This document shows positions 1-7,055 of a stretch of DNA of 24,039 nucleotides, one piece after another. A model generated the notes under the pieces. That model saw nothing but the letters and a program-made list of their open reading frames with translations, ran no database searches and was not told the DNA's origin. This DNA is from JAYTQQ01 sp043746635 (lineage in GTDB: Bacteria > Bdellovibrionota > Bdellovibrionia > Bdellovibrionales > JAMPXM01). Made by a program: the position numbers and the translations under genes. The DNA lies in assembly GCA_043746635.1 (NCBI GenBank), contig JAYTQQ010000165.1, forward strand, positions 1 to 24,039. Direction: 5' to 3'. How positions within the stretch are numbered: the stretch's first letter is position 1; each line of letters opens with the position of its first letter.

Positions 1-818
1 TTGCGGCCCTTACGATTAAAAATATTCAGGCCTTCTACGACAAACATTATTCGAGCGGAGAAATAGTTGTCAGCGTGGCCGGAGGTGTTGATCACCAAAG
101 TGTCGTTGATCTCGTGCGTGAGAAGCTTGTTCCGAAGCGAAATAAACGGCCCGAGAAATTGTTGTTGCTCGGGGATAAACCTAAAATCAAAAAGAATCCG
201 CCGAAGACGCATGCTTTTAAGAAGTTTATCCAAAAGCCTTCTGAGCAAGTTCATATTTTGATGGGTTTACCTGCCGCTCACTTTCGTGAAGACTTGCGGT
301 TTGAAGCTTACATCGTGAACGCCCTTCTTGGCGGCGGAATGACCTCACGGTTGTACCAAAAAATTCGTGAAGACAAGGGACTCGTTTATACAATCTATTC
401 TCAAATGAACAGCTTCTGTGACATCGGCTCTATCATGATTTACTCAGGCACCGAACCAAAACACGTCGAAGATGTTTTGAAGTTAACTTTAAAAGAAATG
501 AAGAAGCTTGCCGAAAAAGGGATTCAGAAAAAAGATCTCGAACTTTTTAAAACTCAAGTCTTGGGACAAATTCTATTGGGTGCTGACGATATTGAAAATC
601 GAATGAATTCTCTTGGCGTGAACGAAATGGTTTTCGGAAGATACCGTTCGATTGAAGAAGTGATGGGTGAAATTACTCAGGTGAATCTAAAGTCACTTCA
701 AGAATACATGGATAAATATTTCGACTTAAGTGAAATGAGCCTTATGCTCATGGGATCTCTAGAAGAAAAACAGGCTAAAGAATTATTTAAATATATGAAA
801 AAAGAAGTGGGAGCTTAA
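1..818 (+). CDS. M16 family zinc peptidase, C-terminal part (partial at left edge)
   Basis: The reading frame is open from base 3 to the stop at 816-818, so the 5' end lies outside the window; the GTG at 75 is internal. The visible part is the second half of an M16B (pitrilysin/processing-peptidase-like) protein. It shows the end of the first domain (FYDKHYSSGEIVVSVAGGVD) and then the inactive partner domain with GGGMTSRLYQKIREDKGLVY. In this family the Arg and Tyr of that stretch help bind substrate. The zinc motif HxxEH would be in the missing N-terminal half. The stop is 3 nt before dut, so the two are probably cotranscribed. M16 peptidase next to dut is a recurrent bacterial gene order. 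The family assignment is firm; the substrate is unknown. Confidence 0.9.
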   Translation, partial: AALTIKNIQAFYDKHYSSGEIVVSVAGGVDHQSVVDLVREKLVPKRNKRPEKLLLLGDKPKIKKNPPKTHAFKKFIQKPSEQVHILMGLPAAHFREDLRFEAYIVNALLGGGMTSRLYQKIREDKGLVYTIYSQMNSFCDIGSIMIYSGTEPKHVEDVLKLTLKEMKKLAEKGIQKKDLELFKTQVLGQILLGADDIENRMNSLGVNEMVFGRYRSIEEVMGEITQVNLKSLQEYMDKYFDLSEMSLMLMGSLEEKQAKELFKYMKKEVGA

Positions 819-821
819 TCT

Positions 822-1301
822 ATGCAAACACAAATCGAAAATTTTGCAGCGCCGGTGAGAAAACAAAAATTATTCGTTAAGAAATTAGAAAATTTCAAAG
901 GTGAACTGCCGGCTTACCAAACTCCACTTTCAAGTGGATTCGATGTGCGGGCTCAAGTCACTGAAACAATTTTTTTGAAACCGATGCAAAGAATTTTGGT
1001 TCCGACGGGTTTGAGCTTTGAAATTGCCGAGGGCTTTGAAATTCAGGCGCGTCCGCGTAGTGGCCTCGCAATCAAACAAGGTCTGACGCTGCTCAACACT
1101 CCTGGCACTATCGACGCCGACTATCGTGGTGAGGTAAAGATCATCGTGATTAACCTCGGTGAAGAGACAATTGAAATCAAAGATCAAGACCGCATCGCAC
1201 AGTTGGTTTTGTGCCCTGTCATTCAGGCGGATTTTGTATTGTCGCAAGACTTAACCGTGTCGTCACGTGGCGCAGGTGGATTCGGTCACACGGGAGTTTA
1301 A
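822..1301 (+). CDS. dut: dUTP diphosphatase (dUTPase)
   Basis: Hydrolyses dUTP to dUMP and pyrophosphate, keeping uracil out of DNA and feeding dTMP synthesis; cytosolic homotrimer in this family. All five trimeric-dUTPase motifs are visible: I SGFDVRA (38-44), II RPRSGLA (77-83), III GTIDADYRGE (95-104, with the catalytic Asp and the base-stacking Tyr), IV DRIAQLV (123-129) and V RGAGGFGHTG (149-158). At 159 residues it is slightly longer than usual because of about 20 extra N-terminal residues. The ATG is preceded by a GGGAG ribosome site inside the end of the M16 gene. Its stop overlaps by 4 bases the stop of the convergent gene on the other strand. Confidence 0.97.
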   Translation: MQTQIENFAAPVRKQKLFVKKLENFKGELPAYQTPLSSGFDVRAQVTETIFLKPMQRILVPTGLSFEIAEGFEIQARPRSGLAIKQGLTLLNTPGTIDADYRGEVKIIVINLGEETIEIKDQDRIAQLVLCPVIQADFVLSQDLTVSSRGAGGFGHTGV

Positions 1302-1990
1302 AAATGCGAGTCCAAGCGGATCAGCATTGTATATGATCTTTGATCAACCGTTTCTCCGACCATGGCGTTTCTCATAGCGATTTCTCCGCCTAAGCTAAAA
1401 GCTTCTACAAAATAATAATCGGCACCGACACTTAAGATACTGCTGGGTGAAGAGTACTGAGTGGGAATTCCATTTTTGGTCAGTGTCAGATAGCGACCGG
1501 CGATTCCTCCACCGATTTTGCCTTTGATTTGTGGAGCGAGAGTACCTTTACCGTAAAACATCAGATCAAATTCTTTTACCGATACGGTTGTACCGTCATA
1601 AGTTTGATCACCGAAGGTGAGGAGAGTTCCTTCGGAAGAGAGATGCTCTGAGAAAAGATCGATGCCGAGAGAAACTTGAATTCCGGGTTGTCCGATATAA
1701 ATTTTGCCATTCGGAGCATCGACGGTCTCAAACATATTTGCGTAAGCGACACCGGCATGAATCATTGTATTTTCGAAAGACGCTCCGCCAGAGGAGCCAC
1801 CCAATTTAGCTCGACTTTTGGCTTGCACAGGCGCACGTGAAAGATCTTTTACAATCTCGTCGTAGTTTTGAGTTTCGCCATCGGCAGATGAATAGTCATT
1901 GTCGTCATCGACGTCGGCCCAGGTCGTATGTGCGAAACAGAGTGATAAGGCAGTGACCGCAGAAAATAAAACGATTTTTTTTGTTTTCAT
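1298..1990 (-). CDS. Exported outer-membrane beta-barrel-like protein, unknown function
   Basis: A 230-residue product. I chose the ATG at 1990 because it opens directly onto a signal peptide: MKTKK, a hydrophobic core, then cleavage near TTWA/DVDDD. The longer open frame back to 2137 would place this signal internally. The mature protein starts with an acidic stretch (DVDDDNDYSSADGE), then an approximately 150-residue region of alternating hydrophobic/polar strands rich in Gly, Tyr and Thr (GKIYIGQPGIQVSLGIDLF, GKIGGGIAGRYLTL, ILSVGADYYF). It ends in Phe (LDSHF), the usual C-terminal signature for BAM-dependent outer-membrane barrels. No catalytic motif is seen. It is divergent from the 2069 gene and convergent with dut. 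The barrel call is inferred from strand pattern only. Confidence 0.75.
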   Translation of the reverse strand: MKTKKIVLFSAVTALSLCFAHTTWADVDDDNDYSSADGETQNYDEIVKDLSRAPVQAKSRAKLGGSSGGASFENTMIHAGVAYANMFETVDAPNGKIYIGQPGIQVSLGIDLFSEHLSSEGTLLTFGDQTYDGTTVSVKEFDLMFYGKGTLAPQIKGKIGGGIAGRYLTLTKNGIPTQYSSPSSILSVGADYYFVEAFSLGGEIAMRNAMVGETVDQRSYTMLIRLDSHF

Positions 1991-1996
1991 TCTTAA

Positions 1997-2024
1997 ATTG
2001 TACCAAGGAAAGTCGCATTTGCAA
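1997..2024 (-). promoter_or_regulatory. Candidate sigma70-type promoter for the 1990 gene
   Basis: On the minus strand, TTGCAA (2024-2019) and TACAAT (2002-1997) are 16 nt apart. The -10 box ends only 6 nt before the ATG at 1990, so transcription would start at or next to the start codon, which has no Shine-Dalgarno. Found by eye; moderate support. Confidence 0.45.
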
Positions 2025-2056
2025 AACTTTGCCTGGTGAAAATAGACCACTGTTTG

Positions 2057-2062
2057 TACAAT
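2057..2062 (+). promoter_or_regulatory. Candidate -10 box for the 2069 gene
   Basis: TACAAT ends exactly 6 nt before the ATG at 2069, mirroring the arrangement of the divergent gene on the other strand. There is no good -35 match at 16-18 nt (TGGTGA at 2034) and no Shine-Dalgarno. Confidence 0.3.
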
Positions 2063-2068
2063 AAACGT

Positions 2069-2497
2069 ATGGCCTACAAAGAAAAACGATATTGCGCTTT
2101 CTGCAAAAATCTTCGCACCTACTACATGAAAAAGCATATTTCATTTATGGATTTCGTAGTCTGTGCGCTCGCAAGTATGGCGGCCATGGCTTTAGTCTGG
2201 CAGGACTTTAATATTAAGGTATTTTATTTTTTCGTTTTCGCAATCGTGTGCTGTGAAATCATGGTTCGACTCAGATGGCGCATGAAAATGATTTGTGACA
2301 TCTGTGGCTTTGACCCGATTCTCTACAAGAGAAATCCACAAGGGGCTGCCGACTTAGTAAAGGCCTTTCTTGAAAAACGCAAAACCGATCCGCAAATGTT
2401 GCTTAAGCCTTATCCAAAACTCACCACGCTTAAGAAGCGTGCCGTCCGTCACGGCGTTGCCGCTCCGATTTCGAAAGAAGTGCAAAAGCCAGCGTAA
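2069..2497 (+). CDS. Small membrane protein with CxxC-TM-TM-CxxC architecture, unknown function
   Basis: A 142-residue product starting at ATG 2069; an in-frame GTG at 2036 is an alternative that would add 11 residues. A CAFC motif at residues 9-12 is followed by two predicted membrane helices (FVVCALASMAAMALVW and VFYFFVFAIVCCEIMV). Then comes a basic stretch and a second motif, CDIC, in ICDICGFDP. Two membrane helices in between would bring both CxxC pairs to the same (probably cytoplasmic) side, where they could form one four-cysteine zinc site. The C-terminal 50 residues are basic and soluble. No family is recognised. The 3' end appears truncated by a frame change: the next 69 bases encode a VK-repeat tail in the -1 frame. 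No Shine-Dalgarno precedes the start. Confidence 0.75.
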   Translation: MAYKEKRYCAFCKNLRTYYMKKHISFMDFVVCALASMAAMALVWQDFNIKVFYFFVFAIVCCEIMVRLRWRMKMICDICGFDPILYKRNPQGAADLVKAFLEKRKTDPQMLLKPYPKLTTLKKRAVRHGVAAPISKEVQKPA

Positions 2498-2562
2498 AAT
2501 CAGGGGTAAAACCAGGCGTAAAAGCACCCGTAAAGCCTTCCGAAATGGCCATGAAAGCTTGA
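2494..2562 (+). repeat. 12-nt tandem repeat encoding an out-of-frame VK-rich tail
   Basis: Four consecutive 12-nt units begin gtaaa (2494, 2506, 2518, 2530). In frame 1 they read VKSG-VKPG-VKAP-VKPS followed by EMAMKA and a stop at 2560-2562. The preceding gene ends EVQKPA-stop in frame 2. A single extra G at 2494 would fuse the two into a continuous KPAVKSGVKPGVKAPVKPSE tail with the same periodicity. This looks like the lost 3' end of the 2069 gene. Confidence 0.6.
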
Positions 2563-2587
2563 GCTTGATAGCGGGATCGGTTAGGCT
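2559..2587 (+). promoter_or_regulatory. Possible promoter for the 2595 gene
   Basis: TTGAGC (2559-2564), a 17-nt spacer and TAGGCT (2582-2587), with 7 nt to the ATG at 2595. The -10 match is poor (3 of 6), but there is no Shine-Dalgarno before this ATG, so a start very close to the gene is possible. Confidence 0.25.
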
Positions 2588-2594
2588 CTGATCA

Positions 2595-3293
2595 ATGAAA
2601 GCTTTGGTTTGTGTTCCGACTTACAACGAATGTGAGAATATCCTCCCGATTTTGGGCGCGATTCTAACTGAGAATCCTCAGGTTCATGTATTAGTCATTG
2701 ATGATAATTCTCCCGACGGCACGGCCAAACTCGTAAAAAATTTGATAGAGACCGAAAAGCGCGTCTATCTCCTTTCTCGCGCCGGCAAAGAAGGACTCGG
2801 AAAAGCCTACCTCGCAGGTTTTGACTGGGGACTTAAGAATGGCTATGAAGTCGTCGTCGAAATGGACGCTGACTTTTCTCATCGCCCGGTCGATCTTAAG
2901 AAAATTCTCGAAGCAATCAAAGAAAAAGATTTCGTCATCGGTTCTCGTTATGTACCGGGTGGTGCAACTCTGAATTGGGGCCGCGTTCGTAAAATCATTA
3001 GTCGCGGTGGAAGTCTCTATTCAAGAATCATTTTGGGATTTCCTGTTCATGATTGGACGGGCGGATTCAACGCCTGGAAAAGAAATGTTCTACAAGGCAT
3101 TCATCTCGAACAAGTCGGCTCCGAGGGTTACAGCTTTCAAATTGAACTCAAGTACCGTGCATGCAAAGAAAAATTTAAATTTCAAGAAGTTCCGATCCTC
3201 TTTGAAGATCGTCGTGTCGGTCAAAGTAAAATGAGATTCCGAATTGTAATCGAAGCACTTTGGAGAGTTTGGATTATGCGATTCAAAATATGA
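2595..3293 (+). CDS. Polyprenyl-phosphate mannosyltransferase-type GT2 glycosyltransferase (DPM1-like)
   Basis: Predicted to transfer a sugar, most likely mannose from GDP-mannose, to a polyprenyl phosphate on the cytoplasmic face. The 232 residues contain only the GT-A catalytic domain, as in the soluble Dpm1-type enzymes, with no C-terminal membrane helices. Visible motifs: VPTYNECENI (7-16), DDNSPDGTA (36-44), the metal-binding DAD in EMDADFSHRP (91-93), GSRYVPGG (116-123), HDWTGGFNAWKR (152-163) and EVPILFEDRRVGQSKM (198-213). Bdellovibrio lipid A is reported to carry mannose in place of phosphate, so a lipid-linked mannose donor would make sense there; that link is inference. The stop overlaps the next start by ATGA, implying translational coupling. 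Confidence 0.85.
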   Translation: MKALVCVPTYNECENILPILGAILTENPQVHVLVIDDNSPDGTAKLVKNLIETEKRVYLLSRAGKEGLGKAYLAGFDWGLKNGYEVVVEMDADFSHRPVDLKKILEAIKEKDFVIGSRYVPGGATLNWGRVRKIISRGGSLYSRIILGFPVHDWTGGFNAWKRNVLQGIHLEQVGSEGYSFQIELKYRACKEKFKFQEVPILFEDRRVGQSKMRFRIVIEALWRVWIMRFKI

Positions 3294-4252
3294 AAATATT
3301 TTCTTCGTTGTTCTTTATTTTATTTTACATCTTGGGGCCAAAGGCTTTTGCGCAGAATCCTCCCACTACGAAGCAAGCGGCTGCACCTAAGACTGCCGCA
3401 CCAGCAGCTCCTCCGGGAGCGGCGGCGGGTGCGGTCCAAGGACAATGGGGAACCGTCAAGACCGACAATGCGCTCGTCTACGATCAGCCTGATTTTGACG
3501 CCGCAACTTTAATGTATCTTCCTGCCGGCCAAAAAATTCGTATTTCTAAAAAATCATTTGGCTCCTACTTTAAATTTTACCGAGTAAAAGTAAGCCAAAA
3601 TAAAATTGGTTATATCACGACGATCGACGTGATTCCTGAGCGGGCGGCTCCTTCGGAGAGAGTTGCGGTTGCGAAAGACGGCAAGCCGATTAAGAAGAAG
3701 AAAAGATCAAAACAAGCAAATGGCAAACCCACAATCGGAAAATATCCTCCCGTGAAGGCATTTATTCTCACTAAATACATGGGAATTTTTCTCGGAAATT
3801 TAAAATACCAAGAAACCATTCCTGGAGTGAATTCAACCGAAACTCTTTTTGTTTATGGTTTAAAGCTCACGGGCCCGCATACATTTGTTTCACTTCCGAC
3901 TGATTTTAATTTTATTATTCATTACGGAGCTCCTTCTTATTACAATACTTTTTCGACGATAAAAGCTTCGGGATTTGCGATGCTCATAGATTGGCTCGCG
4001 CTTTTTCCATTTTTGGATAAACCAAATAGTTCCTTTTATATTGGGCTCGGTCCTTTACTCGATTACTCAAGTTTTCAATTCGGAACAACGTCAGGGATCT
4101 CAAGCTCCACCGAGATTACTCTCGGCCTTAGTGCGGAAATCGGCTACGGCATGAAGCTCGGAACGAACTGGGCTGCCCGCGCCGAATACAAATTTATGTG
4201 GGAGCGCGCCAACTACACCTCATACGGTTTGGCTATCCAAAACAGGTTCTAA
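3290..4252 (+). CDS. Exported SH3-like domain protein with beta-barrel-like C-terminus
   Basis: A 320-residue product from ATG 3290, which overlaps the previous stop and starts directly on a signal peptide (MKIFSSLFFILFYILGPKAFA, cleavage about residue 21). The next ~30 residues are Ala/Pro/Gly-rich. Residues ~51-115 look like a bacterial SH3 domain (WGTVKTDNALVYDQPDFDAA, LPAGQKIRI, YRVKV, GYITTIDVI), which in exported proteins often binds peptidoglycan or protein. A strongly basic linker follows (KPIKKKKRSK, ~142-152). The last ~150 residues are strand-rich with repeated aromatic/Gly patterns and end in QNRF, with the terminal Phe typical of outer-membrane barrels. The arrangement suggests an outer-membrane protein with a periplasmic wall-contacting domain. 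Coupling to the mannosyltransferase hints at a joint envelope role but proves none. Confidence 0.7.
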   Translation: MKIFSSLFFILFYILGPKAFAQNPPTTKQAAAPKTAAPAAPPGAAAGAVQGQWGTVKTDNALVYDQPDFDAATLMYLPAGQKIRISKKSFGSYFKFYRVKVSQNKIGYITTIDVIPERAAPSERVAVAKDGKPIKKKKRSKQANGKPTIGKYPPVKAFILTKYMGIFLGNLKYQETIPGVNSTETLFVYGLKLTGPHTFVSLPTDFNFIIHYGAPSYYNTFSTIKASGFAMLIDWLALFPFLDKPNSSFYIGLGPLLDYSSFQFGTTSGISSSTEITLGLSAEIGYGMKLGTNWAARAEYKFMWERANYTSYGLAIQNRF

Positions 4253-4294
4253 AATCATTGACTGACTAGGGGCCCGAGAGATAGCTAAAGAGCT

Positions 4295-6079
4295 ATGAAA
4301 ATATCAGTCCTTTCGCATGAAGTGATCAATCAAATTGCCGCCGGAGAAGTCGTCGAGCGACCGAGTCATCTCGTGAAGGAGCTCGTCGAGAACAGTCTCG
4401 ATGCCGGAAGTACGAAGATCGACGTTGAGTTTTCAAGCGGCGGACGCAGCGTACGCGTAAGCGACAATGGGTCGGGCATTGATGCTGCTGAACTTTCGCT
4501 CGCACTTCAAAGGCACGCGACGAGCAAGATCGTCGCGTCTGAAGATTTATTTGCTCTCAGTAGTTACGGTTTTCGCGGTGAGGCCCTCGCCAGTATTTCT
4601 GCCGTTTCGAAATTAAGTCTCATTTCAAAAAAGAAAGATAAAGCCTACCAAGTTGAAAATGAATTTGGAAAAGTCAGCGACGTCGTCGAAGTGGGCGGCA
4701 ATCAAGGAACGACGATATTTGTTCGCGAACTTTTTGCGAACATGCCCGCAAGATTAAAATTTTTAAAATCAGAAGTCGCAGAATCAACCCAGATTAAACA
4801 AACCCTGAAGGCTTTCGCTTTGATTCATCCCGAAATTGAGCTGAGGGTAAAAAGTGAAAAACCACTCTTTGCTTATAAAACGCAGCTATCGATGCTTGCG
4901 CGTGCGAAAGAAGTTTTAAATACGACTGAAATATATGAAAGTGAAATGCAGTTGGGATCGGTGCACGCTCGGATCCTTTATTGTTCTCCGCATGTCGTTT
5001 CCGGAAATTCAAAAGGCATTTGGCTCTTTGTCCAAAAACGTTGGGTGCAAGATCGCACCATGCAGGCCGCGGTCATCGAAGCCTACCGAGGACTTCTCAT
5101 GCACGGTGAATACCCGAACGTGATCGTGGACCTTAGGATTGATCCAAGTGAGGTTGACGTCAATATTCACCCGACCAAATCAAACGTGAAGTTTCGTGAT
5201 ACGTCTTCGGTCTTTCGGGTCGTGCAGAGGGCCTTGCGACAAGGGCTTGAGACGGCACCCTGGGTGCAGAATCAACCGACTTACCAAGTTTCTCACGAGG
5301 CTTTGACCGCACCGGAACTAAAGAATCAAGAAAAATTTCTGGGAAGCATCGAGCTTGAACAAACTCAGCTCAGACAAAAAGTTTCGGAGCCTCTCGCCGC
5401 TTATTTTGCCCGTGATCCAGCTCCGAAAAGTTTTGAAAAATCGGAGCCCGTAGGGATCAGCGTTCAAAATCACGCTGCCATTTTGCAGAAGAAGTATTGG
5501 TCGTCATTTCAAGTCTTGGCTCAGGCACAACAAACTTATATTTTAGCTCAGAATGCTTCAACGATGGTGATCATTGATCAGCACGCGGCCCATGAGCGGG
5601 TGAATTACGAACGTCTCATGCAATCTTGGGCCGAGAAGAAATTTGAAATTCAGGATTTTCTATTTCCACTCAGTTTTCAAATAGAGGCCAGCTTGCTTGA
5701 AGGCTTACTTCTTCATAAAGTAGACCTTGAAGCTCTCGGGTTTGGGGTTGAGGCGATGGGCCCTGATCATCTCGCGGTGAGAAGTGCGCCGGCAATTTTG
5801 AAAGAGTCTGCGATTCAAAAATCAATCGAAGATCTCGCTCACGAAATTTCTGAAAAAGGCGGAAGCTTTGCGATCGAAAAAAGCATCATGCATATTTTCG
5901 CCACGATGGCTTGCCACTCTTCAGTTCGGGCGGGCCAAGCCCTCTCGAGCGAAGAGATGCAGTCGCTTCTTCTTCAAATGGATGAATTTGCTCTTTCAAG
6001 TTTTTGCCCTCACGGCAGACCGGTTTCGGTTGAATACTCATTTCATAAATTAGAGAGAGATTTTGGACGCATCAAGTAA
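4295..6079 (+). CDS. mutL: DNA mismatch repair protein MutL, endonuclease type
   Basis: MutL couples MutS mismatch recognition to strand incision. The 594 residues begin with the GHKL ATPase: INQIAAGEVVERP (11-23), ELVENSLDAG with catalytic Glu29 and Asn33, DNGSG (57-61) and YGFRGEAL (91-98). The C-terminal dimer domain carries the nicking-endonuclease signature DQHA(x)2E(x)4E at 428-439, plus ACHSSVR (539-545) and CPHGRP (571-576), which complete the metal site in this class. This predicts self-contained nicking, as in Bacillus and eukaryotic homologues, and not the MutH/Dam system of Escherichia coli. It heads the run of + strand housekeeping genes. The AAAGAG before the ATG is a poorly spaced ribosome site. 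The last 17 bases overlap miaA. Confidence 0.97.
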   Translation: MKISVLSHEVINQIAAGEVVERPSHLVKELVENSLDAGSTKIDVEFSSGGRSVRVSDNGSGIDAAELSLALQRHATSKIVASEDLFALSSYGFRGEALASISAVSKLSLISKKKDKAYQVENEFGKVSDVVEVGGNQGTTIFVRELFANMPARLKFLKSEVAESTQIKQTLKAFALIHPEIELRVKSEKPLFAYKTQLSMLARAKEVLNTTEIYESEMQLGSVHARILYCSPHVVSGNSKGIWLFVQKRWVQDRTMQAAVIEAYRGLLMHGEYPNVIVDLRIDPSEVDVNIHPTKSNVKFRDTSSVFRVVQRALRQGLETAPWVQNQPTYQVSHEALTAPELKNQEKFLGSIELEQTQLRQKVSEPLAAYFARDPAPKSFEKSEPVGISVQNHAAILQKKYWSSFQVLAQAQQTYILAQNASTMVIIDQHAAHERVNYERLMQSWAEKKFEIQDFLFPLSFQIEASLLEGLLLHKVDLEALGFGVEAMGPDHLAVRSAPAILKESAIQKSIEDLAHEISEKGGSFAIEKSIMHIFATMACHSSVRAGQALSSEEMQSLLLQMDEFALSSFCPHGRPVSVEYSFHKLERDFGRIK

Positions 6080-7028
6080 GCTCGCCCAAATTATTTTTGT
6101 CGTTGGTCCGACTGCGACCGGCAAAAGTGATTTGGCGGTTTCTCTCGCCGAACACTACCGGGCTGAAGTTATCAATGCCGACAGCATTCAATTTTATAAT
6201 CAGATCGAAGTCGGGACCGCAAAGCCAGGCCCCGAGCTCACATCAAGGGCTACGCATCATCTTTTGTCGTTTGTTGATCCGCCTCAGACTTTAAGCGCTG
6301 GTGATTTTACCAGGGCTGCCGAAAAAGTCTTAGCCGAACGAACGGCTGTAGGTGTGAGAAGGTTTATTATCGTCGGCGGAAGCGGATTTTACCTGCAGGC
6401 TCTCGAAAAAGGAATGATTCTGGCTCCGAACATTACTGAAAAAATTCGAGAGCAAGTGAAGCTTAAATTTGAAACTGAAGGATCAGAAAAGCTTTGGATA
6501 GAAGTTGAAAAAAGAGATCCTGAGTATGCCCTGAAAGTTTCGAAACAAGATTCGTATCGGGTACAAAGGGCGCTTGAAATTTTACTCTCTGGACCTACGT
6601 CGATTTCAGAGGCGAAGCGTGATTTTGCTTCTCAAGAATCAAGCTTCCGAAAGAACTATGATATTCAAAAAATCGCACTCGATTTTGATCGCGATTTTTT
6701 GAGAAATCGTATCTTGCGCAGAACAGAGCAAATGCTCGCGAACCAATGGATCGAAGAAGTTGCGCATCTGAGGACCCTGGGTTTTACGGATTGGCCTCCT
6801 TTAAAAAGTGTCGGATATTTCGAAATTGGTGAATTTTTAGACTCCCGAATCAAGCGCTCGGAGCTCGCAGATAAAATTGTCACGAGTACCCAGCAGCTCG
6901 CGAAAAAGCAAAGAACTTGGTTTAAGCGTGATCAAGAAAACCACTGGATTCTGAACGCAGAATCCAATCCAAAACTTGTGTTTGACGAGGCAAAGAAGTG
7001 GTTAGGTCGAGCTACCGAACTTGACTAA
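6063..7028 (+). CDS. miaA: tRNA dimethylallyltransferase
   Basis: Transfers the dimethylallyl group of DMAPP to N6 of A37 in tRNAs reading UNN codons. The 321 residues contain the P-loop GPTATGKS (15-22) and NADSIQFYNQIEVGTAKP (38-55), whose family form is DSxQvYrgmdIGTAKP; here Ile takes the position after the Ser. Also visible: HHLLSFVDP, IIVGGSGFYLQAL, DSYRVQRALEIL, KSVGYFEIGEF and TQQLAKKQRTWFKRD. The start must be the TTG at 6063: an in-frame TAG at 6051-6053 blocks upstream starts, and only 14 residues separate it from the P-loop. The purine run GAGAGA just before it can serve as ribosome site. It overlaps mutL by 17 nt; mutL-miaA adjacency is common in bacteria. Confidence 0.95.
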   Translation: MDASSKLAQIIFVVGPTATGKSDLAVSLAEHYRAEVINADSIQFYNQIEVGTAKPGPELTSRATHHLLSFVDPPQTLSAGDFTRAAEKVLAERTAVGVRRFIIVGGSGFYLQALEKGMILAPNITEKIREQVKLKFETEGSEKLWIEVEKRDPEYALKVSKQDSYRVQRALEILLSGPTSISEAKRDFASQESSFRKNYDIQKIALDFDRDFLRNRILRRTEQMLANQWIEEVAHLRTLGFTDWPPLKSVGYFEIGEFLDSRIKRSELADKIVTSTQQLAKKQRTWFKRDQENHWILNAESNPKLVFDEAKKWLGRATELD

Positions 7029-7055
7029 TTTAGATTAAAAGTGGGAGAGTAATAC

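Noticed and set aside
1905..2144. Minus-strand frames extending upstream of the 1990 start
   Set aside because: They would bury a clear signal peptide inside the protein and overlap the divergent gene and its promoter region.
2370..2591. 73-codon frame on + between 2370 and 2591
   Set aside because: Arg/Ser-rich out-of-frame reading of the 2069 gene with no ribosome site; the VK tail is in a different frame.
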